The position numbers were made by a program, and so were the translations under genes. 14,184 nt of DNA. Source: VAZQ01 sp040510815 (GTDB lineage Bacteria; Pseudomonadota; Alphaproteobacteria; Rhizobiales; Xanthobacteraceae). The first letter of the stretch is position 1, and each line of letters starts with the position of its first letter. Location of the stretch: contig JBEVIH010000093.1 in the NCBI GenBank assembly GCA_040510815.1, forward strand, positions 1 to 14,184, given 5' to 3'. Shown here piece by piece: positions 1 through 6,316 of this stretch. The notes beneath the pieces were generated by a model. That model searched no databases, was not told the origin of the DNA, and saw only the letters and a list, made by a program, of their open reading frames with translations.

Positions 1-60
1 GGGGGGTTTTCCGGGTTGTGGGGCCCCCGTGGGGGGGTGTACTGGCGGGGGCCGGGGCGC
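1..60. other. G-run-rich window edge, no gene
   Basis: The first 60 bases are dominated by runs of G and C broken by a few T, and the antisense frames here encode nothing recognisable. The texture differs from the ordinary coding DNA that follows. It could be the low-quality end of an assembled contig or a natural GC-rich spacer; the sequence alone does not decide. Positions 139-225 also show no gene; they lie downstream of the minus-strand operon that ends at 226. Confidence 0.35.
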
Positions 61-70
61 CGCGCGGGAG

Positions 71-138
71 CCCGGAATCCATTAACCACAGGCGGTGAAT
101 ATGGATTCCGGGCCCGGCCCTTCGGGCCGTCCCGGAAT
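71..138. repeat. Nested REP-like extragenic palindrome
   Basis: The segment has three alternating copies of an ATTCCGGG/CCCGGAAT arm. CCCGGAATCCAT at 71-82 is exactly complementary to ATGGATTCCGGG at 101-112. The second arm can instead pair ATTCCGGG (105-112) with CCCGGAAT (131-138), enclosing an inner stem CGGCCC/GGGCCG (115-120 with 124-129) around a TTC loop. It lies about 90 bases past the 3' end of the minus-strand operon, so it could act as an mRNA-stabilising or terminating hairpin. I associate similar CCCGGAATGACC-type palindromes with Bradyrhizobium-like genomes; membership in a named family is inference. Confidence 0.6.
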
Positions 139-225
139 GACCACCGAGAGACTGGCGCAAATCAACTGGAAAACGCTCAGCTAGCGTCGGTCGTGGCTGA
201 CGATGAACCCTGCGCCCTTGGCGGC

Positions 226-1071
226 TTACGCCGCCGGCGCCGTTGCACCAGGGCCAGTCAGCGGCACCTTCTCGTTGGTTCCCGACTCCGGCACCAGCGC
301 GGCGGCTTTGAGCCCTTCCTGCACCTTGGGCACCGTGGCCTTCACGTCGGTGATCGGCAGGCCGTGGGTCGGCGCGATGGTCTTGACGCCGAGCCGCGCG
401 ATCAGGTGGTCGAGCCGGTCGCAATAGGCGTCCATGTTGGCGAACTTGGTCCAGAACAGCGCGAGGTCCGCGAACACCGCCGACACGTCCGGCAGGTCGA
501 GCGAGACTGCCTCCTCGGCCACCAGCCCGCAGTGGCCGTCCTGGTGATAGTGGCTGTAGGCGAAGCCGTCGCCCGGGAACAGCACGCGCTCGCGGGTGTC
601 GAAACCCCACCAGGTGGTGCGCAGGTCGCGGATCACCGGCTCGACCGCCATCAGCGAGCGGCCGCCGAGATCGATCTCGTCGCCCTCCTGCATCCAGCGC
701 ATGCGGTGCTCGTATTGCGGAAACGCCAGGTGATAGTCGCTCACGTCGCCACACAGGATCGCGTCCGGAAAGGTCTTGAGCACGCGGCCGAGCCCGCCGC
801 AATGCGGGGTCTCCTGGTGGGTGACGAACAGGTACTTGAGCGGCGCGACGCCCTTGGCGAACAACTCGTTCATGTGCCGCTCGATCACCGGAAAGTCCTT
901 TGGATGGCCGGTCTCGACCAGGCACGACGCGGTCTCGCCGGCAACCAGAAAGGCGGCGTTGTAGCCGTGATAGATCTTGCCCTTGTGGCGCTGCGCCAGG
1001 CAGTCGCCGATCCAGAACACGCCGGGCGCGATCTCGCGCGGCATCCTGTTGGCCGGAACCTTGTCGAGCAC
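226..1071 (-). CDS. MBL-fold metallohydrolase, atypical ODP-like (281 aa)
   Basis: This metallo-beta-lactamase-fold protein resembles the oxygen-binding diiron (ODP) domain of flavodiiron proteins more than a classical lactamase. The metal motif reads THQETPHCGG (residues 84-93), giving H85, E87 and H90, but the usual Asp between them is Pro89. The later ligands D168 (FPGDGF) and H236 (APTHG) are present, while the His expected before D168 seems replaced in the VIRDLRTTW stretch. The C-terminal 25 residues are low-complexity (Pro/Ala/Gly). The start is a GTG three bases after the upstream stop, with GAGGAG nine bases before it inside the end of the upstream gene, which indicates translational coupling; Met10 is an alternative. 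It is the last gene of the VOC-MBL-MBL operon. The substrate is unknown; hydrolase or oxygen/NO-type redox chemistry are both possible. Confidence 0.82.
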   Translation of the reverse strand: MLDKVPANRMPREIAPGVFWIGDCLAQRHKGKIYHGYNAAFLVAGETASCLVETGHPKDFPVIERHMNELFAKGVAPLKYLFVTHQETPHCGGLGRVLKTFPDAILCGDVSDYHLAFPQYEHRMRWMQEGDEIDLGGRSLMAVEPVIRDLRTTWWGFDTRERVLFPGDGFAYSHYHQDGHCGLVAEEAVSLDLPDVSAVFADLALFWTKFANMDAYCDRLDHLIARLGVKTIAPTHGLPITDVKATVPKVQEGLKAAALVPESGTNEKVPLTGPGATAPAA

Positions 1072-1074
1072 GGC

Positions 1075-1989
1075 TCAGCGCTCCTCGTCGCGAGAGACGT
1101 AGCGCGACACCGCCACGCTCTTGTCACAAGCCTTGAGAAACTCGTCCAGCATCCGGTAATGGCGCGCCACCACCTTGCGGCCACGCAGCACGCAGCCGTA
1201 GCCGGGCGCGATCGTCTCGACGTCGTATTTGTCGAACACGTCGCCGATGCCGCGCCGGATCGAATCGGTCGGCGCGCCTTCCAGCCACCAGTAGCGCGTG
1301 TTCAGCATGAACGACCGCAGCTCGCGCGTGGTCGTCGTATCGTCGTCGTCGGTGACGATCCAGGGGCCTTCCGCGCGGTCGCGCCAGACGTGGGTGAACA
1401 GGTCCGAGCTGAACAGCGTGCGCGTCGCGCGGTCGTAGAGCCAGCGCGTGGCGATCAGGCGAATCGGCGCCTGCATGACATCGATCGGCCGGCCGTTTTT
1501 TCCAAGCTCGATCGTGTCGGCGCGCGTGACCGCCGTGACCCGCATCGATTCCAGGGTGCTGCGGCCGTTCGCCTTGGCACCGAAATCGAACCACAGCGCG
1601 GCATCGACATTGCTGGTGTAACACTGCTCGACGTTGAAGTGGCCGGCGAACGTTTCCACGTTGTTGATCGACATGAACTCGTTCAGCCGCAGCGGGAACA
1701 GCGACAGCGGCAGCCTAGGCGCGATCAGCTGTTCGATCTGCGCGCGGATCAGCGGCTCGTCCTTGCCGAAGCCGGTGTCGATCAGCATGGCGGCGTCGTC
1801 CTGCGTCAGCAGGTAGCTGTTCGCCACCGAGTAGCCGCGCGCGCTGGCCGGATAGGAGCTGACCCGGCCGTCGAGCGCGAACGGATGCTGCAGGGCGTAG
1901 AGCTGGCCTTGCGCAAGCGCGGCGATGGCGCCGGCGGATGGCGCGGCGGCGCGCAGGTCTTTGGTCAGGCTCTGCAACACGGCTGACAT
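1075..1989 (-). CDS. MBL-fold protein lacking most metal ligands (304 aa)
   Basis: This is the middle gene of the operon, starting 7 bases after the VOC stop. It keeps the MBL layout: an early strand ending in DTGFG (71-75), a motif region LNEFMSINN (102-110), FSSDLF (193-198) and APGYG (261-265). Aligned on the shared Glu with the downstream MBL gene, the ligand positions read L102, E104, M106 and S107 where H, E, D and H are expected, and Y264 where the last His is expected. Only E104 and D196 survive. It therefore looks like a catalytically inactive or re-purposed MBL fold, perhaps a structural partner of the neighbouring MBL protein; that role is inference. An acidic run (DDDD, 214-217) followed by five Thr (218-222) with one Thr before it is unusual. 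The frame is intact, so it is not a pseudogene by sequence. Confidence 0.8.
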   Translation of the reverse strand: MSAVLQSLTKDLRAAAPSAGAIAALAQGQLYALQHPFALDGRVSSYPASARGYSVANSYLLTQDDAAMLIDTGFGKDEPLIRAQIEQLIAPRLPLSLFPLRLNEFMSINNVETFAGHFNVEQCYTSNVDAALWFDFGAKANGRSTLESMRVTAVTRADTIELGKNGRPIDVMQAPIRLIATRWLYDRATRTLFSSDLFTHVWRDRAEGPWIVTDDDDTTTTRELRSFMLNTRYWWLEGAPTDSIRRGIGDVFDKYDVETIAPGYGCVLRGRKVVARHYRMLDEFLKACDKSVAVSRYVSRDEER

Positions 1990-1996
1990 TCGCCGG

Positions 1997-2404
1997 TCAG
2001 GCGTCCAGCGGCTTGCTGCCCAGCCAGGGATGGCCGGCGATGTCGAACACCGTGCCGTCCGGCCCCTTGAACTTGATCTCGAAGAAGCCTTGGCCGTGGC
2101 CTTTGTCCTTGCCCATGAAGCACTCGGCGCCCAGCGCCTCCAGATGCGCGGTGGCCTTCTCCGGATCGTCGACCAGGACGCCGAAGTGATGCACGCCGGT
2201 GAAATCCATGCCCTTGCCGATTTGGTCGGTCTTGAACTTCAGCACCGCGATGCTGAGCGTCCCGTCGCTCAGGAAATATCCGCTGGCGAGCGGGCTCTGC
2301 GGGCTGGTTTCGCCGACTTGCTCGAAGCCGAACGCCTGCTTGTAGAATTCCGCCGTCGCCTTGGGGTCGTTGGTGGCAATCGCGATGTGACGCAGCTTGG
2401 GCAT
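1997..2404 (-). CDS. VOC/glyoxalase-fold family protein (135 aa)
   Basis: The length of 135 residues and the paired beta-alpha-beta-beta-beta layout fit the vicinal oxygen chelate superfamily. Candidate metal residues are H6 (RHIAIA), H73 (HHFGVLV) and E109 (FFEIKFKGPDG), and the C-terminal FDIAGHPWLG resembles the closing strand of glyoxalase-like members. Members include lactoylglutathione lyases, epimerases, extradiol dioxygenases and resistance proteins, so the substrate cannot be named. I chose ATG at 2404 because the beta strand begins at once and ACAGG lies nine bases upstream; ATG at 2413 is possible. It is the first gene of the operon with the two MBL-fold genes. Confidence 0.82.
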   Translation of the reverse strand: MPKLRHIAIATNDPKATAEFYKQAFGFEQVGETSPQSPLASGYFLSDGTLSIAVLKFKTDQIGKGMDFTGVHHFGVLVDDPEKATAHLEALGAECFMGKDKGHGQGFFEIKFKGPDGTVFDIAGHPWLGSKPLDA

Positions 2405-2437
2405 GACCGTCATCCTGTAGGGCAAGACATCGTTGCG

Positions 2438-2450
2438 GCGCATTATGCGC
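2438..2450. promoter_or_regulatory. Candidate operator dyad upstream of VOC-MBL operon
   Basis: GCGCATTATGCGC is a perfect 5-bp inverted repeat (GCGCA/TGCGC) around a 3-base centre, 34 to 46 bases before the VOC start codon. Read on the minus strand it contains CATAAT, a plausible -10 element, but no convincing -35 hexamer sits at the right distance. It could be a regulator site overlapping the promoter. One short dyad in GC-rich DNA may be chance. Confidence 0.3.
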
Positions 2451-2540
2451 GATGCGGCGGGCCGGGAACAGAGGCGTGGGACATTGGGGCAGCCATGCCG
2501 GAATCGGGGCCGTCCATCGCCCGCGACGTGCTTGCAGTCT

Positions 2541-2559
2541 CTCGCCGAGTCCCGGCGAG
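2541..2559 (-). terminator. Weak hairpin after enoyl-CoA hydratase gene
   Basis: CTCGCC (2541-2546) pairs with GGCGAG (2554-2559) around a 7-base loop, 27 bases past the stop of the minus-strand hydratase gene. There is no T-tract on the minus strand, so rho-independent termination is doubtful. The rest of 2405-2585 shows no gene. Confidence 0.2.
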
Positions 2560-2585
2560 CCTGAGCAACCCGAGGGGTCCGACGG

Positions 2586-3359
2586 TCACCTGTTCTTGAA
2601 CTTCGCCGGGCGCTTCTCGATGAAGGCGGCCATGCCTTCCTTCTGGTCCTCGGTGGCGAACAGCGTGTGGAAGATGCGGCGCTCGAAGTGCGCGCCCTCG
2701 GCCAACGACACCTCGAAGCTGCGGTTGATCGCCTCCTTGGCGGCCATCACCGCCGGCAGCGACATCGACGCGATGGTCTCGGCGACCTTCATCGCCTCCT
2801 CCATCAGGCTCGCCGCCGGCACCACGCGCGCCACCAAGCCCGAGCGCTCGGCCTCGGCGGCGTCCATCATGCGGCCGGTGAGGATGAGGTCCATGGCCTT
2901 GGCCTTGCCGACCGCGCGGGTCAGCCGCTGGGTGCCGCCGATGCCCGGGATGACGCCGAGCTTGATCTCCGGCTGGCCGAACTTGGCGGTGTCGGCGGCG
3001 ATGATGAGGTCGCAGATCATGGCGAGCTCACAGCCGCCGCCGAGCGCGAAACCGGCGACCGCGGCAACGAGCGGCTTGCGCACGCGCGATAGCCGGTCGT
3101 ATTCGGCGGTGGCGTCGGCGGTGAAGATCTCGAAATAGGACTTGTCCACCATCTCCTTGATGTCGGCGCCCGCGGCAAACGCCTTGTCGGAGCCGGTGAT
3201 GAGAACGCAGCCGATGCCGGGGTCGGCGTCGAAAGCCTCGATCGCCGCCAAGAGCTCGTGCCGCAGCGTAATGTTGAGCGCATTCAACGCATGCGGCCGG
3301 TTAAGGCGGATCAGGCCGACCCGGCCGCGGGTCTCGACGATGATGGTCTCAGTGCGCAT
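2586..3359 (-). CDS. Enoyl-CoA hydratase, crotonase family (257 aa)
   Basis: The protein hydrates trans-2-enoyl-CoA to 3-hydroxyacyl-CoA in fatty-acid beta-oxidation. The match to short-chain hydratases is close to full length: AAGADIKEM (62-70) forms the oxyanion/CoA pocket, GGGCELAM (107-114) carries catalytic E111, and FGQPEIKLG (127-135) carries catalytic E131. The 20-residue spacing of the two Glu equals that of the mitochondrial enzyme, and 257 residues is the usual length. The start is the ATG that opens MRTETIIVET; the frame stays open far upstream, but that extension would overlap the divergent gene and has no crotonase homology. The ribosome-binding site is poor (GAGAAAG). The gene stands alone, 181 bp before the VOC start. 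Some crotonases have other CoA substrates, but both Glu argue for a true hydratase. Confidence 0.93.
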   Translation of the reverse strand: MRTETIIVETRGRVGLIRLNRPHALNALNITLRHELLAAIEAFDADPGIGCVLITGSDKAFAAGADIKEMVDKSYFEIFTADATAEYDRLSRVRKPLVAAVAGFALGGGCELAMICDLIIAADTAKFGQPEIKLGVIPGIGGTQRLTRAVGKAKAMDLILTGRMMDAAEAERSGLVARVVPAASLMEEAMKVAETIASMSLPAVMAAKEAINRSFEVSLAEGAHFERRIFHTLFATEDQKEGMAAFIEKRPAKFKNR

Positions 3360-3362
3360 GGT

Positions 3363-3388
3363 TCGCTTTCTCGGCTCGCTTTCTCGGC
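3363..3388. repeat. Perfect 13-bp tandem duplication in hydratase leader
   Basis: TCGCTTTCTCGGC occurs twice without a gap at 3363-3375 and 3376-3388, starting 3 bases upstream of the hydratase start codon. On the minus strand each copy carries GAGAAAGCGA, so the weak ribosome-binding site is duplicated. It is probably a replication-slippage product. Confidence 0.75.
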
Positions 3389-3445
3389 TGTCGCGGACGC
3401 CGGCCATGGGTAGCGGATATTGCCGGCGGCTGCTACCCGGCGGGA

Positions 3446-3497
3446 CGAGTAGTGAATAGCAAATGACGAACGGCCATGAGCTACTATTCGCGATTCG
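3446..3497. repeat. Decayed heptamer repeats in opposite orientations
   Basis: CGAGTAG, TGAATAG, CAAATGA and CGAACGG run consecutively at 3446-3473 as degenerate copies of a CGAATAG-like heptamer. The reverse-oriented CTATTCG and CGATTCG follow at 3484-3497. Together they form an imperfect inverted array between the divergent hydratase and phosphatase genes. CGAATAG-type heptamer runs are, to my knowledge, frequent in Bradyrhizobium-like intergenic DNA. A further inverted repeat, GGGTAGC/GCTACCC (3408-3414 with 3432-3438), lies nearer the hydratase. The 162-bp gap should hold both promoters, but I cannot assign -35/-10 boxes with confidence. Confidence 0.45.
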
Positions 3498-3510
3498 CAG
3501 GATCGCATCG

Positions 3511-3516
3511 GGAGGT
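3511..3516 (+). promoter_or_regulatory. Strong ribosome-binding site
   Basis: GGAGGT sits five bases before the ATG at 3522. It fixes the start of the histidine-phosphatase gene and rules out the longer overlapping frames that begin upstream. Confidence 0.75.
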
Positions 3517-3521
3517 CTCTC

Positions 3522-4230
3522 ATGGTCCGCCGCCTGGCTCTCTTCCTGCTCCTCGTCATTGCGGCGGCCGCGACCGCGCACGACGCTCTCGCCAACCCGG
3601 CGCGGATCATCATCCTGCGCCACGGCGAGAAGGGCGACGCTTACCGGCTGTGCGACGTCGGCGTGCAGCGCTCGCTGGCGCTCGCCGGCCGCTACCTGGG
3701 CCGCGGCGCCGAGGCGTCGCTGTTCGCCGGCGGCGAGCCGGACGCGTTCTTCGTCATCACGCTGCACACGCTCGAGCTGGCGAGCCCGGCGGCCACGACC
3801 TGGCGCAAGCCGCTGATCATGTATTCGGTGCTGCCCCGGCGCGGGCAGAGCGCGGCGGACACCACCCGCGCGCTCAACGAGCGGACGCGCGAGGCCACCG
3901 CCGACGTGCTGAGCAAATGGAGCGGCAAGACCGTCGTGATGGTGTGGGAGCATCACCACATCGCCGATGCGGCGCTGGAAGCGTCGTTCCCGGACCAGAA
4001 GGTGACGTTGCGGCAGCTGTTGAACCTCGACGCCGTCGAGCCCAAGACCACCGTGCCCAAGACCTGGCCGGGAGACCTACGACTATTTCTGGATCGTCGA
4101 TTACAACGCCGGATCGCCCCGCCCCGCCCGCTTCGAGATGATCAAGCAGACCTTCGCGGCGCCCTATGCGCGGCTGCCGTCGAACGACTGGGGCGCGACG
4201 AACGTGCTGCCGAGAGGCTGCCGGAATTAG
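3522..4230 (+). pseudogene. Exported histidine phosphatase family gene, frameshifted
   Basis: An N-terminal signal peptide (hydrophobic residues 5-19, likely cleavage after ALA at 25) is followed by LRHGEKGDA, the RHG motif of the histidine phosphatase (phosphoglycerate-mutase-like) superfamily with nucleophile H34. VWEHHHIAD (141-149) gives the second catalytic-His region. The ATG has an ideal ribosome-binding site, GGAGGT at 3511-3516, five bases upstream. After TWP (codon ending 4070) the frame breaks: in frame it runs on as basic junk into the palindrome and stops at 4286, whereas the +1 frame from 4072 gives a sensible C-terminus (ETYDYFWIVDYNAG...) ending at TAG 4228-4230. One extra G in the GGG run at 4070-4072 explains this; corrected length is 235 residues. 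It may be a real recent mutation or a sequencing error. The substrate is unknown. Confidence 0.8.
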
Positions 4231-4250
4231 GCGGCCCCGCGAACTCGGCG

Positions 4251-4433
4251 CCACCCTCCCCTGGAGGGGGAGGGTCGCCCGCCTGAGCAAGCGAAGCGCA
4301 GCGATGGCGGGCGGGGTGGGGTGACTACGAAGCTGGAACCAGTCGACTCAAAGCTTCACCCCACCCCGGCTCGCCGCCTCCGCGCTGCGCGCTCCGGCTG
4401 GCTCGCCAACCCTCCCCCTCCAGGGGAGGGTGG
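4251..4433. repeat. 183-bp interrupted extragenic palindrome
   Basis: The outer arms are a perfect 25-bp inverted repeat: 4251-4275 (CCACCCTCCCCTGGAGGGGG + AGGGT) against 4409-4433. An inner 12-bp pair, GGGGTGGGGTGA (4313-4324) with TCACCCCACCCC (4356-4367), and an apical GAAGCT/AGCTTC pair (4329-4334 with 4352-4357) continue the symmetry. Between outer and inner stems the two sides are related but not identical (GAAGCGCAGCGATGGCGG against GCGCAGCGCGGAGGCGG on the opposite strand). It lies between the ends of two convergent genes, where it could fold in both transcripts and act as a two-way terminator or mRNA end. The 301-bp space 4231-4531 contains no gene. The composition resembles dispersed palindromes of Bradyrhizobium-type genomes, which is recollection rather than a search result. 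Confidence 0.75.
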
Positions 4434-4531
4434 GAGCCCGCGGCATGAGCACAAGCACACCGACGGTTCTATTTCGTTTGAACCGCGCTCAACGGGTACC
4501 GCGTTTTTCCTGTGGCGACCGTACCGCCCCG

Positions 4532-6103
4532 TCACGTCCAGAACGGCTTGGCCTTGGCGAAGACGGCATAGGCCCGCTCCGCCTCGGCCAGCACCGGCGC
4601 GATGCGCGCCTCCTCGCGGCCCGACAGGCGGCCGGCGGCGAAGGCCTTCCTGGCCCGGCCGCGACGCCGCTTGCCGCCGGCATCCTCGCCGTCGAGAAGC
4701 CGTTCGGAGAGCTCCTCGTGCACCGCGATGTCGTTGAGATCGCCGAGCGCATCCTGCAGCTTCCCGAGGCTGGCCACGAAATCCTCCCGGCGCCGCACCA
4801 ACTTCTTGCGCGGGAAAGCGCCCGCAAAGAACTCCGCGGCGTAGCGAAGCTTCTTGGTCTGGATGCGCAACCGATGGCGGCGGTCCGGATTCAAGTCGTC
4901 CAGGTGCTTGCCCTCTTTCACGATCTTCTTCCATCGCCGGCGCAGCTCGTCCGCGGCGGCCGCCGCGATCGGCCGTTCCCGGAGGCTGCGCGCGACCTCG
5001 TCCGGATTTCGCGTCCAGTCGCCGGCCTCGATCCACGCCGCGGCATCGAGAACAAGCGCGCGACAACGCTGGCTTTCCACCGCCGCATGGGCGCGCGCAT
5101 AGGCGCGAGCGCGGCGTTGCCGAAGCTCGCGGGAGACGACCGCCAGCCCCGGTCCATGCGGCTTGCGCGCGGCGACCGGCTTGACGACGCGCTTGAGGAA
5201 GACCTCGAGCTCGCGCGCCGGGCCGAGCTCGCCGCTGAGCCCCTTGAATTCGGCCTTCAACGCGTTGGTCTGCGGGTCGGGGAGCATGTCGGCGAACAAC
5301 GAGATCGCCGCCCGCAAGCGCCGGATCGCGACCCGCATCTGGTGCACGCCTTCCGGGTCGCCGCCGAGCACGACCGGCTGATTGGCGACGAGCTGGTGCA
5401 GGCAGGCGCGGGCGATGATCTTGAACGCGGACTGCACGTCGATATCGGGCGCCAGCGCGACCGGCGCGGCTTTCGTCGCCTCCGGCTCAGCGGCGGCAAT
5501 GAGCGCATAGCCGCGATCGGCCTTGCTCTGGACCGCGAGCTGCACCGGCACCTCGCCCGCCAGGCGCTTCGCCAGCTCGAACAGGTCGGCGGGCTGCCCG
5601 TGCTTGAGCTCCAGCTCCACCTCGCAGAGCGGCGAGCTGTTGCGGCCCGCTTCGACCGTTCCCTTGTCGATGCTGAGCTCGACCTCGCTGTCGCCCCTGC
5701 GAAGCTGGAACACCAGGCGGCGCACGCGGGTCTGGAAGACGGGCTTGAGGTCGCGACGCAGCTTCTTGCTCAAGAGCGGCGCCAGCGCCGTGTCACGGGT
5801 CACGTCGAGGTCCGGCCGGTCGGCGGCGACGTCGTGCTCCCATTCGTTGCGGGTCAACACCGTCGCGCTTGCGCTGTCTTCCTGCTTGACGGTCTGCACG
5901 TGACGGCGGCCGATCCGCCGCACCCGCAGCGAGAGCCCCTTGTGGCGCAGCTTGAGCTTCTTGGTGTCGAAATAAGTCGAGACCAGGCTGGCAGGCGTGC
6001 GCGCCGACGCGGACGCGCCCCGCAGCAGCGAGCTGCCGGTCAGGCGTCGCAAGCTATGAATCGGCACGTCGAGCTTGAGCTCGACTTCACGCGGGGGCGG
6101 CAT
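4532..6103 (-). CDS. CYTH-CHAD domain protein (523 aa)
   Basis: The N-terminal CYTH domain (about 1-205) has the defining ExExK as EVELK (residues 6-10), then YFDTKKL (44-50), VELSIDKG (141-148), EVELELK (161-167) and SKADRGY (193-199), the strands lining a tunnel that binds triphosphate or polyphosphate with divalent metal. The C-terminal CHAD domain (about 225-520) is helical and basic, with the two hallmark helices HQMRVAIRRLR (254-264) and HRLRIQTKKLRY (410-421). CHAD domains bind polyphosphate, and CYTH-CHAD fusions are usually annotated as inorganic triphosphatases; granule association is inference. I take the ATG at 6103 because ExExK normally lies within the first ten residues. ATGs at 6136 and 6187 stay open; none has a good ribosome-binding site. 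It converges on the frameshifted phosphatase gene. Confidence 0.88.
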   Translation of the reverse strand: MPPPREVELKLDVPIHSLRRLTGSSLLRGASASARTPASLVSTYFDTKKLKLRHKGLSLRVRRIGRRHVQTVKQEDSASATVLTRNEWEHDVAADRPDLDVTRDTALAPLLSKKLRRDLKPVFQTRVRRLVFQLRRGDSEVELSIDKGTVEAGRNSSPLCEVELELKHGQPADLFELAKRLAGEVPVQLAVQSKADRGYALIAAAEPEATKAAPVALAPDIDVQSAFKIIARACLHQLVANQPVVLGGDPEGVHQMRVAIRRLRAAISLFADMLPDPQTNALKAEFKGLSGELGPARELEVFLKRVVKPVAARKPHGPGLAVVSRELRQRRARAYARAHAAVESQRCRALVLDAAAWIEAGDWTRNPDEVARSLRERPIAAAAADELRRRWKKIVKEGKHLDDLNPDRRHRLRIQTKKLRYAAEFFAGAFPRKKLVRRREDFVASLGKLQDALGDLNDIAVHEELSERLLDGEDAGGKRRRGRARKAFAAGRLSGREEARIAPVLAEAERAYAVFAKAKPFWT

Positions 6104-6274
6104 TGGGGGGTCACGCAATACGGGGCGCGCGGCCATAGTCGCCGATCGGAACGGGTATTTCCAGGGGGTCGCCGGCGCAGCCGGCAAAGCTGTGAATTGT
6201 GACAGCCGTCGCGAGCGCGGTTGCGCCGCAGCAAGGGGCGTCGGGTTCCGGTCTCGATCGTGGGCAGTGATAAC

Positions 6275-6306
6275 GGGCGGGCGCCGGATGCGGCCGACGC
6301 CCGCCC
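6275..6306 (-). terminator. Candidate terminator of serine hydrolase gene
   Basis: GGGCGGGCG (6275-6283) is the exact complement of CGCCCGCCC (6298-6306), with an inner CCG/CGG pair further closing the loop. It begins 11 bases after the serine hydrolase stop on the minus strand and is followed there by GTTAT rather than a full T-tract. The very stable stem favours termination; the weak U-run lowers certainty. Confidence 0.5.
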
Positions 6307-6316
6307 CCGCGCACCG

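Noticed and set aside
16..1986. Long plus-strand open frame of 656 codons
   Set aside because: It is antisense to the two MBL genes, rich in Arg/His/Gln/Val as expected of a GC-rich shadow frame, and has no recognisable domain.
3360..3959. 200-codon N-terminal extension of the hydratase frame
   Set aside because: It would run antisense through the divergent phosphatase gene, is low-complexity, and the crotonase domain begins at the ATG at 3359.
4430..6202. Plus-strand open frame of 590 codons
   Set aside because: It is the antisense shadow of the CYTH-CHAD gene, whose motifs are unmistakable on the minus strand.
6189..6206. GCTGT...ACAGC dyad upstream of the CYTH-CHAD gene
   Set aside because: Only five complementary bases around an 8-base loop and no promoter boxes at sensible spacing; likely chance.
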